Origin: PALSA-612 sp963776375
GTDB taxonomy: Bacteria > Actinomycetota > Thermoleophilia > Gaiellales > Gaiellaceae
DNA: 64,000 nt
Direction of reading: 5' to 3'
NCBI GenBank assembly: GCA_963776375.1
Contig: CAVZMF010000008.1
Span: 5,022-69,021 of the forward strand
A model generated the notes under the pieces. The model saw nothing but the letters and a program-made list of their open reading frames with translations. It did no database searches and had not been told where the DNA came from. Position 1 is the first letter of the stretch. The number at the start of each line of letters is the position of its first letter. This document shows positions 29,502-37,682 of the stretch, piece after piece. A program made the translations under genes and the position numbers.

Positions 29502-30121
29502 GGCTGCTCCTCCCGCTCGCGGCCCAGCATCCGCAGCAGGTCCTCGTGCAGCTCGAACCAGACCGTGTGGTAGCTGTCGACCTTCGCGCCGCTGACGAAG
29601 TCGTGCTCGCCTGCGAGCACCTTGTCGTAGGCGGCGTCGAGCCGGCGCGGGTACTCGCCGAGCCGCGGCTCGAGCTCCGCGAACTGCTCCAGCGGGCGCT
29701 GCGCCCGCTCGTGCTGGGCGCCGAGGCGGTCGACGATCCGATGGTCGTAGTCGGGGTCGGAGTGGTCGTTGGGGACGCGCTCGTTGCCGGCGGGCATCAT
29801 CTGCCACTCGGTGAAGAGGCGCCAGCAGCTCGCGGTTGATCCGCTCGAAGCGCTCGTAGCCCTGCCGTCGCCTCGGGGGCGGCGCGGAAGTCGGCGAACA
29901 CCTCGGGGTAGTGCTCGGTCGAGCCAGTCGCGGCCCGCGGGCGTGGCCATGAACGTCTCCTTCGCCTCGATCGCCCGGCCCGCGGCGACCGACGCCTGCA
30001 GCGCCTCCGCCACGGCGTTCGGGTCCGCGCCCAGCACCTCGGCGACGGTCGCCGCGGTGCCGGCCTTCTTCACCGCCAGGCCGTGCAGGGCGAGGAACTC
30101 GAGGTCGCCGCCGGCGCTCAC
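29498..30121 (-). CDS. Winged-helix-like accessory protein of the dikinase module, frameshift
   Basis: About 207 residues. The first ~65 residues look like a winged helix (EFLALHGLAVKKAGTAATVA, then GADPNAVAEALQ and FMATPAGRDWL). After a broken stretch near 29820-29930 the rest is helical (WQMMPAGNERVPNDHSDPDY, then RIVDRLGAQHE and LLRMLGRERE). GTG at 30121 overlaps the phosphatase stop and its own stop overlaps the PPDK-like gene, so it is translationally coupled. It may be the third, regulatory or structural, subunit of the phosphotransfer complex. No named family recognised. Confidence 0.55.
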   Translation of the reverse strand: MSAGGDLEFLALHGLAVKKAGTAATVAEVLGADPNAVAEALQASVAAGRAIEAKETFMATPAGRDWLDRALPRGVRRLPRRPRGDGRATSASSGSTASCWRLFTEWQMMPAGNERVPNDHSDPDYDHRIVDRLGAQHERAQRPLEQFAELEPRLGEYPRRLDAAYDKVLAGEHDFVSGAKVDSYHTVWFELHEDLLRMLGREREEQP

Positions 30122-30778
30122 GACGCCACCCTTCCGCCGAGGACGAGCGCGGTCAGCTCGCCCGGTTCGGCCACGACCGTCGTCGCTCCCGCGTCACGGA
30201 GCTCGTCCTCCGTGGCCGCGCCCCAGAGCACGCCGGCGACCGCCACGCCCGCGCGCAGCCCGGCGGCGACGTCGACGGGCGTGTCGCCGACCATGAGCGC
30301 GCTCGTCCGCGGGCACCCCGAGCCGGTCGAGGGCGACGAGCACGGGTCGCGGGTCGGGCTTCGGCGCCGGCGCGTCGCCGTCGCAGACGCTCACGTCGAT
30401 CAGCCCGTCGAGCCCCGCACGCTGCGAGTCCAGTGAGAACCGCCGGCGCGCCTTCGAGGTGACGACGGCGACCGCCACGCCGGCCGCGTGCAGCTCGGCC
30501 AGCGCATCCGGCACGCCCGGGAAGGCGCGAACGAGCTCGCCCGTGCTGTCGTAGGCCTCCTGGAACCGCTCGGCAAGCGCCTGCAGCTGCCGGTCGTCCG
30601 CGGCGAGCCGCGGCCAGATCGACGAGCCCGGCAGGGTGAAGACCTCTCGCTCCTCGTCCGCCGTGGCCGGGAAGCGGCGCCCGAGCACCTGCTCGGTCGC
30701 CTCGTGCCAGGCGCCGAGCAGCGCCGCGCGCGAGTCGAGGAGCGTGCCGTCCCAGTCGCAGACGACCGCGCGGCTCAT
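30118..30778 (-). CDS. HAD-superfamily hydrolase (phosphoglycolate-phosphatase-like), one frameshift
   Basis: About 219 residues. Motif I is VVCDWDGTLLDSR with both Asp residues, a cap domain follows, motif II is VAVVTSKAR, the Lys of motif III lies in DAPAPKPDP, and motif IV is MVGDTPVDV after an extra base at about 30308. Such enzymes remove phosphate from small molecules. Here it is the first of four genes joined by 4-base overlaps with the phosphotransfer module, so a phosphorylated intermediate is a natural substrate guess. ATG at 30778 overlaps the preceding stop. Confidence 0.8.
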
Positions 30779-31458
30779 CCCGACGGCCCGGTCAGCACCG
30801 AGAGGTGCGAGACCTCGTTGAACGAGCGCAGCTGCCAGCGGCCGCTCGCGCGGACGACGAGCCGCGACACCGAGCCGTTGTCGCTGTGCACGAAGGCGAA
30901 CGGCCGGCTCTCGGTCGCCTGCCGGCAGACCTCCCCGATCACGCCGCCGTGCAGGAAGGCCACGGCGACGGCGTCGGGCCCGGTCTCTTCGACGATCCGC
31001 TCGATGCCCGCGCGCACGCGCCGGCCAAGTGATTCGAACGACTCGCCGCCGGGGATCACGTCCCAGCGCTCCTGCTGGAACATCTGCCGAATGATCGGAT
31101 CGTTCTGTGCGACGCGGACACGGTACTCACCGCCCTCCCACTCGCCCAGGCGCACCTCTGCGAGGTCGTCGACGACGATCGGCTCGAGTCCGGTCGCCTC
31201 CGCGAGCGGCGCGGCGGTCTGGTGCGTGCGCCGCAGCGGGGTCACGAACAGTCGAGCGATCCCCTCGGGCGCGAGGCTCTCTGCGATCGCCCGTGCCTGC
31301 TCGTGGCCGTCCTCGGACAGATTCGGGTCGCCGCGGCCGTCCACGAGCGGGAAGCGGGCACCCGGCAGCGCGACCTCGGATGCCCCGTGGCGAACGACGA
31401 TCACCTCGGTCGCGCCCTCGGGCAGGCTGAACGGCCGCTGCTCGTGCGCGCCGTGCAC
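30775..31458 (-). CDS. Histidine phosphatase family (phosphoglycerate-mutase-like) protein
   Basis: About 227 residues with an intact frame. The catalytic motif is VIVVRHGASE, followed by LSEDGHEQARAIAESL, FVTPLRRTHQTAAPLAE and, near the end, VAVAFLHGGVIGEVCR with the second His. These are the features of the broad acid/cofactor-independent phosphatase branch. GTG at 31458 is the likely start; the frame runs a little further upstream without conserved text. It lies 20 bases behind the alcohol dehydrogenase and overlaps the HAD gene by four bases. Substrate unknown. Confidence 0.83.
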   Translation of the reverse strand: MHGAHEQRPFSLPEGATEVIVVRHGASEVALPGARFPLVDGRGDPNLSEDGHEQARAIAESLAPEGIARLFVTPLRRTHQTAAPLAEATGLEPIVVDDLAEVRLGEWEGGEYRVRVAQNDPIIRQMFQQERWDVIPGGESFESLGRRVRAGIERIVEETGPDAVAVAFLHGGVIGEVCRQATESRPFAFVHSDNGSVSRLVVRASGRWQLRSFNEVSHLSVLTGPSG

Positions 31459-31478
31459 CGCCGCTGCGCGGGCGCTGC

Positions 31479-32508
31479 TCAGGGCTCCACCAGCACCTTG
31501 ATCGACTCGTCCTTCTGCAGCTGGACGGTGAAGGCCTCGCCGATGCTGTCGAGCGGCTTCCGGTGCGTGATCAGCGGCCCGGCCTGGGCCTCCCCCGTGC
31601 TCAGCAGGCGGACGGCTTCGCCGAAGTCGTCGCTCGTGTACGCGATGCTCCCCTGCAGCCGGATCTCGCGCTGCACGAGTGCGGTCGGGTCGAGCGTGAT
31701 CGGGTCGTCGTAGAGCGCCAGGACGACGATCGTGCCGCCGGCACGGACGTGCTCGAGGGCGGCCTCGGCCGCGGCGGACGCGCCCGAGCACTCGAAGACG
31801 AGGTCGATCTCGCCGTCTTCGCCGAGCGCGCCGGCGAGCACGGAGGCCGTGCCCTCGGACCCGTTCAGCGCCTCGGCGCCGAGGGCCGAGGCGGCTTCGA
31901 CCCGAGTGGCCGAGAGGTCGATTCCGATCACCCGGCCCGCGCCCCGCGCGCGCAGGACCTGGACGACCTGCAGCCCGATCGTCCCCAGCCCGAGCACGAG
32001 GACACGTCTTGCCCTCGACGGGCTCGACGTGCCGGACGGCGTGCACGGCGACGGCGAGCGGCTCGACGAGCGCGCCCGCCTCGTCGCTCACCTCGGCGCC
32101 GAGGGGGAAGACGTTCGCTCCCACGACCGCGGTCGGGATCTGGACGAGCTCCGCGAAGCCGCCGGGGCGGCCGTATGCGATCGCGGTCGACCAGCACACG
32201 GCGCAGAGGTTGTACCGGCCCTCCTTGCAGCGCGCGCACTCCATGCAGGGCACGATCGGCGAGGCGGTCACGCGGTCGCCGACCGCGAGCCCGGTCACGT
32301 CCCCGCCCACCTCGACGACCTCGCCGACGAACTCGTGGCCCATCACCTGGCCGGGCTCGACGAACGCCCCGTGCAGGTACGAGTGCAGGTCGGATCCGCA
32401 GATCCCGCACGTGCTCACCTTGACGACGACGGCGTCGGCTTCCACCGCCGGGGCCGGGACGTCCTCGACCTGGATGTCCTCCACTCCCTTGAAGACCGCT
32501 GCTCTCAC
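31479..32508 (-). CDS. Zinc-dependent medium-chain alcohol dehydrogenase, one frameshift
   Basis: About 343 residues of the threonine/sorbitol dehydrogenase branch. Catalytic-zinc residues appear as CGICGSDLHSYLHG and GHEFVGEVVEVGGDV. The structural-zinc lobe is CMECARCKEGRYNLC. After an extra base at about 32005 the Rossmann motif LGLGTIGLQVVQVLRARGA appears, then ECSGASAAAEAAL. GTG at 32508 has AAGGAGGG seven bases upstream. It would oxidise a secondary alcohol to the ketone used by the carboxylase, or the reverse. It starts the second half of operon 2, 35 bases after the TetR gene. Confidence 0.87.
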
Positions 32509-32542
32509 TGGAGGCCCTCCTTCCTGTCCGTCGTTTCCGCGG

Positions 32543-33187
32543 TCATGGCTGCGGTGCGGCCTCGGCGAGCCCGTGGAGCAGGACGTCCCAGAAGAAGTAG
32601 GCGATCTCGCGGCTCCGGAGCGGGCCGGCCGGGCTGAACCACTGGTAGGCCCAGTTGACCATCCCGAACAGGGCCAGGGTCGTGAGCCGGGGGTCGAGCT
32701 CGCGGAACTCGCCCGAGGCGGCGCCGTCTGAGATCACCTCCTCGACCATGTTCTGGTAGCGCTCCCGCTTCTCCCGCACGAGCTGCTGCTGGTCCTCCCG
32801 CAGCTCGCGCAGGTGCTCGTGGAATACCCGCACGCCGGGCCGTGTCTCGGTCATCTCGAGCATGTCCGCCATCAGCTCGAGCAGGCAGGCGCTCGGCGAG
32901 ATCGAGATCGCCGCACGCTTTTCCTGCCGGGCGATGAGCTCGTCCATGTACTCCTCGTGGATCCAGAAGAGGATCTCGTCCTTGCTCGCGAAGTAGTGAT
33001 AGAGCGTGGGCTTGCTGAGGCCGGCGGCGGCTGCGATGTCGGCGACACCGGTGTTGTGATAGCCGTCGGCGTCGAAGAGCTCCGCCGCCTTGGTCACGAC
33101 CTCGTTGCGCTTCGCGGTCGCGGCGGTGCCGGGCTCGCGCCGCGCCCGGGCGGCGACGATCGTGCCTTCGCGGGCGCTGCTGCTCAT
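32543..33187 (-). CDS. TetR-family transcriptional repressor
   Basis: A 214-residue TetR protein. The DNA-binding domain (residues ~25-70) reads VVTKAAELFDADGYHNTGVA, DIAAAAGLSKPTLYHYFASK, the classical TetR helix-turn-helix. The C-terminal domain is the TetR_C-like helical ligand domain. ATG at 33187 overlaps the stop of the decarboxylase-family gene. It is the best candidate to bind the palindromes at 39048-39069 and 39186-39199, and so to control the divergent operons 2 and 3, including its own. The ligand could be a pathway CoA thioester or ketone, but nothing shows which. Confidence 0.88.
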   Translation of the reverse strand: MSSSAREGTIVAARARREPGTAATAKRNEVVTKAAELFDADGYHNTGVADIAAAAGLSKPTLYHYFASKDEILFWIHEEYMDELIARQEKRAAISISPSACLLELMADMLEMTETRPGVRVFHEHLRELREDQQQLVREKRERYQNMVEEVISDGAASGEFRELDPRLTTLALFGMVNWAYQWFSPAGPLRSREIAYFFWDVLLHGLAEAAPQP

Positions 33188-33975
33188 GTCACCGCCGCCG
33201 TGGCCCGGTCGCTCGAGGTGTCGAGCGACGGCCAGTAGTCGAGGCGGCCGTACGCGAAGGGGAGGAACTCGTCGGCGGGCACGCGCGCGATCGACCTGCA
33301 CCGCGCGGCGAGCGTCCCCTCGATATACGTGGCCTGCCGCACCTCGACGACCTCGATCTCGTCCAGCGGGTCGTGGACGGTGTTCCCGAGACGCACCGTG
33401 CCCGTGCCGGACAGGTTCGTCGTCAACGACATGTCGAACTCCGCCAGCGTCAGAACCGCGTCGTCCTCGAGGCCGATGCCGTCCGAGGCCGGCTGCGCCT
33501 TGAAGTTGAAGTTCGCGCCCGACACCTCGGTCGGGCCGTTGTCCGTCGTCAGGTCGGCCTCGAGCTCGATCAGGCGGACGCCGCGCTGGATCCAGCCGGA
33601 CATCCGCGAGCCGGCCCGGTTGAGGCCGCTCGTCGACTGCTTCTTGGGCTCGCCGAAGATGTCGCGGCCGAAGACGATCGCCTGGTCGGTGCTCATGTAC
33701 ATGGCCAGCACGTACGTGGCCTCGATCCCGTCGTAGGTCGACGCGACGTAGATCGCGCCTCCGTCGTAGTCGGCGACGCAGTTGCTCTGCCAGCGGCCGA
33801 CCATCGCGCTGACCAGCGGCTCCTCGGCCGGCTCGAGCGGCGGGGGCAGGATGCGGCGGATCGTCTCGGGCCGCGTGAGGAACTCGACGGAGAGCATCTC
33901 CGCGCTCGTGAAGCGCGGTGCGCTCAGCGTGGCCTGGATCGCCGCGATCTCTTCGGGGGTTCTGACGAGTCCCAT
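33184..33975 (-). CDS. Acetoacetate decarboxylase-family protein (third copy)
   Basis: A 263-residue protein with intact frame. It has SVEFLTRPETIRRILPPPL, YDGIEATYVLAMYMSTD, and the active-site segment GRDIFGEPKKQSTSGL with both Lys residues in the ADC position. FLPFAYGRLDYWPSL ends the fold. ATG at 33975 has GGAGGAGCA before it. It differs clearly from the other two copies in this window, so it may act on a different acid. It lies between the transporter ATPase and the TetR gene in operon 2. Confidence 0.83.
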   Translation of the reverse strand: MGLVRTPEEIAAIQATLSAPRFTSAEMLSVEFLTRPETIRRILPPPLEPAEEPLVSAMVGRWQSNCVADYDGGAIYVASTYDGIEATYVLAMYMSTDQAIVFGRDIFGEPKKQSTSGLNRAGSRMSGWIQRGVRLIELEADLTTDNGPTEVSGANFNFKAQPASDGIGLEDDAVLTLAEFDMSLTTNLSGTGTVRLGNTVHDPLDEIEVVEVRQATYIEGTLAARCRSIARVPADEFLPFAYGRLDYWPSLDTSSDRATAAVT

Positions 33976-33984
33976 TGCTCCTCC

Positions 33985-34720
33985 TCAGGACGAACGGTTG
34001 TTGGTGGATGCCGGCGCCTCGGCCGTTGGTCACGGCCATGGCGAGGTAGACGGCCTCGATCTCGGAGATGCGGCGAGACGCGTCCTGGGCCCCGAGGGCC
34101 ATCTCGATCCGGCCTCTCCGCATCACGTAGACGCGATCGGCGAAGCGCAGCGCCTTGCGCGCGTGCTGTTCGACGAGCAGTACGGCCATCCCCCGGTCGG
34201 TGGCCGCGGTCCGCACCGCCTGCAGGAGACGGTCGACGATGATCGGCGCCAGGCCGAGCGAGAGCTCGTCCGCGAGCAGCAGGCGCGGCTTGCGCGCGAG
34301 TGCCCGCCCGACGCTCAGCATCTGCTGCTCGCCGCCCGAGAGCAGGCCGCCGCGCGTGTCCAGGCAGCGCTCCAGCTCGGGGAAGAAGGCGAGCACCTCG
34401 GATGCCGACACGCGTCCGCAGCGCAGGTTGTCGCGGGCGCTCAGGCCCTTGAAGACCGACCGCTCCTCGGTGACGTAGGCCATCCCGGCCCGCGCGCGGC
34501 GAAAGAGCGGCGCCTTCGTCGGCTTGCCGTCGAGGAGCACCTCGCCGGAGAGGAGCGGCAGCTCGCCGCTCATCGCCAGGAGCGTGGTCGTCTTGCCGGC
34601 GCCGTTCGAGCCCAGCAGGCAGACGACCTCGCCCGCCTCGACCTCGAGGTCGACGTCGCGGATGACCGGCTGGCCCGAGTAGCCGGAGCTGACGCTGCGG
34701 GCCTCGATCACCGCCGTCAC
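33985..34720 (-). CDS. livF: Branched-chain-type ABC transporter ATPase LivF
   Basis: About 245 residues. Walker A is LLGSNGAGKTTTLLAM, the signature is LLSGGEQQMLSVGRALA, Walker B is PRLLLADELSLGLAP, and the switch His is in LLVEQHARKALRFAD. GTG at 34720 overlaps the stop of the LivHMG fusion. The conserved frame has no stop before the next gene: it reads on through EIEAVYLAMAVTNG. One base change near 34030 would lead to the TGA at 33985 just before the next gene's ribosome site, so I place the end there. It powers import together with the fused LivG domain. Confidence 0.86.
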
Positions 34721-37506
34721 GTCGTGCCTCCGGTCTCCGTGGCCGCGGCGACGACGGCCCGGTCCGACGTGGCGGCGTCGTCGTGCTCGCCGAGATAGGC
34801 GGCGATCACGATCGGGTCGCTGCGCACCTGCTCGGGGACGCCCTCCGCGATCGTGCGTCCGAAGTCGAGCACGACCACCTCGTCGCAGACCGACATGACG
34901 AAGTCGACGTCGTGCTCGACGAGCAGGACGCCGATCCCCCACTCGTCGGCCAGCCGGCGAACGAGGTGGGCCAGCTCCTTGGTCTCGACCTCGTCGAGGC
35001 CGGCCGCAGGCTCGTCGAGGAGCAGGATGCTCGGTCGCGAGACGACGGCGCGGGCGATCGCGAGCAGCCGCCGCTGGCCGTAGGGGAGGTTCTCGACGAT
35101 GCGGTCGAGGTCGTCCTCGAGGCGGAACTCCTTGATCACGCTGACGACCTCGCCCGTCAGCGGCGGGTCCTTCGGATAGACCAGGTCGCCGAAGTAGGAG
35201 CCGAAGTCGTGCGGGTCGCTCGCCGAGCGGAGGTTCGCGAGCACCGTCGAGTCCTCGAACAGCTCCAGCGACTGGAACGAGCGCCCGACCCCCGCCCGCG
35301 CCCGCTTGGTCGGCGAGAGCCGGGAGATGTTCTCGCCGTCGAGCAGCAGGGTTCCTTCCTCGGCCCGCTTGAAGCCCGTGACCGCGTCGATCAGGGTCGT
35401 CTTGCCGGCGCCGTTCGGGCCGATCAGCCCCAGCACCCGGCCGGGGCGGAGCGTGGCGGAGAACTGCTCCACCGCGACCGTTCCGCCGTACTTCACCGTC
35501 ATGCCGCGAATCTCCAGCACGCGCTCGGGAACCTGTTTCGTCGTCGACTCCGCGGGCAACGCCATCGGCTTCGGCGGCCGCGGCGCGAGGAACGGGAACC
35601 TGCCCGCGAGCTTCGAGCGCGCCCAGCCGACCTGGGCGATCCACTCCCTGACGAGGCCGTTCTGGTTCAGGACGACGAGCACCATCACGGAGATGCCGCC
35701 GATCAGCACGATGTACTTGCCGGTGCCGTCGCTGATCGAGTCGAAGACCTCTCCCCACAACGCCCCCGGGGCGAGCGCGCCGCCCGCGATCGGGCCGAAG
35801 AGGTAGCCGACGCCGCCGACGACGGCCAGGCCGACGAAGGTGATCGAGCTGAGGTTGGTGAAGTCCGTGTAGGTGATCGACGTGCTGCGGAAGGCGAGCA
35901 GGATGCCGCCGAGCGCCGCGATTCCCGCCGAGAGCCCGAATGCGTACAGCTTCACGCCCGGCACGCTGATGCCGAGCGCCGCGGCCGCTCGTTCGTTCGT
36001 GCGCACGGCGATCATCCGCCTGCCGACCCGGCCGCGGCGGACGTTGCCGACGACCAGCGTCGCCACGAGCAGACAGCCGAGGGCGAAGATGCCGTATCGC
36101 CCGGGATGCGACGCGGAGTTGATGTTCCAGCCGAAGAGCTTGGGGTCGCCCACCTGCGTGCCGTAGATGCCACCCGTGTAGTCGGTGTTGTCGAACAGGA
36201 GCAGCTCGATCGCCGTGCCGAGCCCGAGAGTGAGGATGGCAAGGTTGATCCCGCGCGTGCGGACAGCAGGGAGCGCGAACGCCATTCCCAGCGGAACCGT
36301 CGCGGCGAGGCCGATCAGGAGGCCGAGCCAGAACGGAATGCCCTGCGTCGCGATCAGACGTCCTGCGACCCACGCACCGAAGCCGGCGAGCGCGAACTGG
36401 GCGAGTGACAGCTGGCCGGTGTAGCCCGTGAGCACGACGATCGAGAGCAGGATGAGGGCGACGCAGAGCGTGACGGTGAAGGCGTCCACCCAGATCGGCG
36501 GCGTCACGATCATGAGCACGACCGTGAGCGCGGCGCCGAACACGATCCCGGGCCAGTTGAAGCGCCCCGAGCCGACTGTGGGAAGGCGCTGGAGCAGGTA
36601 GTCGCGGAGCGGCAGCGCCTGCCCGCGGATGACCATCCAGACGACGATGACGAGGAACGGGACCGCGCGTCCCCAGTTCGCCGTGGTGAAGCCCCAGCCC
36701 GGGTAGTCCAATTCAGTGATGTAGCGGTTGACCTCGGTCTCGGCGATACCCATGGCCACGCCTGCGGCGAGCGCGATCGGGAAGGACTGGAAGCTCGCGA
36801 CGAGCGCCGCTGCCGTCGCCGCGAGCACGAGGTTCGTCATCACCGTGGGCTGGAGCGTCGCGATCGGGGCGATCAGGATCGCGGCCAGGCCCGCGAGCCC
36901 GCAGCCGAGCCCCCAGTTGAGCGCGGCGATCGTGTCCGGCGACCAGCCCAGCGAGGCCGCGGCCCGCTGGTTCTCCGCCACCGCCGTCGTGCCGAGGCCG
37001 AAGCGCGTGTACCGGTACAGCCACCAGAGCGCGGCCGTGAAGGCGGCTGCGATCGCGAGCAGGATGACGCGGTCGGCGGAGATGAAGACGCCGTTCGGCG
37101 CCGATCCCCAGAGTTGCCAGACGTCGGTCCGAAGGTCGCTGAGCACGAAGCGCGGCGTGGCCTGGTAGCGCAGCACGGCGATCGCCTGGAGCGTCGTCAT
37201 CAGCCCGAGCGTCGCGATCACGCGCACCATCGGCGAGGCCCGCCGCAGCGGGCGCATGAGCACGATGTGGGTGAGGACGCCGATGGCCGCCGAGAACAGG
37301 ACGGCGACCGCCGCCGCGGCTCCGAACGGCCACCCGTGCTTGACCTCGAGCTCGTACCAGAGGTACGCGCCGGCCATCCCGATCGCGCCGAGCGCGAAGT
37401 TCAGCACGCCCGAGCCGCGGTAGATCACGATCAGCCCGAGGGACGAGAGGGCGTACAGCGACCCGACCCCGAACCCGAGGAGGGCGAAGCGGATTACCTC
37501 TTCCAT
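34717..37506 (-). CDS. Fused ABC transporter LivH-LivM permeases plus LivG ATPase
   Basis: One intact 929-residue frame. Residues ~1-290 are a LivH permease (SLGLIVIYRGSGVLNFALGA, RVIATLGLMTTLQAIAVL), ~310-640 a LivM permease (LTGYTGQLSLAQFALAGFGA, AVRTNERAAAALGISV), and ~675-905 a LivG ATPase with Walker A LIGPNGAGKTTLIDAV, the signature LPYGQRRLLAIARAV and Walker B SILLLDEPAAGLDE. These are normally three proteins. With LivF and the binding protein it forms a complete importer for a hydrophobic or acidic substrate. The ATG at 37506 leads directly into the first helix. Confidence 0.9.
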   Translation of the reverse strand: MEEVIRFALLGFGVGSLYALSSLGLIVIYRGSGVLNFALGAIGMAGAYLWYELEVKHGWPFGAAAAVAVLFSAAIGVLTHIVLMRPLRRASPMVRVIATLGLMTTLQAIAVLRYQATPRFVLSDLRTDVWQLWGSAPNGVFISADRVILLAIAAAFTAALWWLYRYTRFGLGTTAVAENQRAAASLGWSPDTIAALNWGLGCGLAGLAAILIAPIATLQPTVMTNLVLAATAAALVASFQSFPIALAAGVAMGIAETEVNRYITELDYPGWGFTTANWGRAVPFLVIVVWMVIRGQALPLRDYLLQRLPTVGSGRFNWPGIVFGAALTVVLMIVTPPIWVDAFTVTLCVALILLSIVVLTGYTGQLSLAQFALAGFGAWVAGRLIATQGIPFWLGLLIGLAATVPLGMAFALPAVRTRGINLAILTLGLGTAIELLLFDNTDYTGGIYGTQVGDPKLFGWNINSASHPGRYGIFALGCLLVATLVVGNVRRGRVGRRMIAVRTNERAAAALGISVPGVKLYAFGLSAGIAALGGILLAFRSTSITYTDFTNLSSITFVGLAVVGGVGYLFGPIAGGALAPGALWGEVFDSISDGTGKYIVLIGGISVMVLVVLNQNGLVREWIAQVGWARSKLAGRFPFLAPRPPKPMALPAESTTKQVPERVLEIRGMTVKYGGTVAVEQFSATLRPGRVLGLIGPNGAGKTTLIDAVTGFKRAEEGTLLLDGENISRLSPTKRARAGVGRSFQSLELFEDSTVLANLRSASDPHDFGSYFGDLVYPKDPPLTGEVVSVIKEFRLEDDLDRIVENLPYGQRRLLAIARAVVSRPSILLLDEPAAGLDEVETKELAHLVRRLADEWGIGVLLVEHDVDFVMSVCDEVVVLDFGRTIAEGVPEQVRSDPIVIAAYLGEHDDAATSDRAVVAAATETGGTT

Positions 37507-37630
37507 CCCGCTCCGCCCTCTGCACGGGCCACGGAGACGGCTCCGGCCGAGCTAGCCGCCGGAGGCATCACGCGGACGGACTGTGCTGGTGTCGAGCAAC
37601 GGGAGGTCACCTCGGCAGAAGCCTCGTCGG

Positions 37631-37670
37631 ACGCTCTCGCTGCGGGGAGGGCACACCGCAGCGAGAGCGT
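37631..37670 (-). promoter_or_regulatory. Strong intercistronic hairpin behind the binding-protein gene
   Basis: ACGCTCTCGCTGCGG and CCGCAGCGAGAGCGT pair perfectly (15 bp) around a 10-base loop, starting 13 bases past the binding-protein stop. Such hairpins often protect the 5' mRNA and give more binding protein than permease. A partial terminator is the other reading; there is no T-run. Confidence 0.65.
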
Positions 37671-37682
37671 ATGTCCGATGTC

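Noticed and set aside
30775..32508. Fusion of alcohol dehydrogenase and histidine phosphatase
   Set aside because: The dehydrogenase Rossmann half is intact in another frame and ends with its own stop at 31479; an extra base at about 32005 creates the apparent fusion.
32543..36373. One very long frame joining LivF and TetR segments
   Set aside because: The decarboxylase-family gene between them is in another frame with its own start, stop and ribosome site; the long frame is an open-frame accident of GC-rich DNA plus a probable indel at the LivF end.
34783..36408. 541-codon plus-strand frame opposite the Liv fusion
   Set aside because: Low-complexity Arg/Glu-rich antisense translation with no family features.
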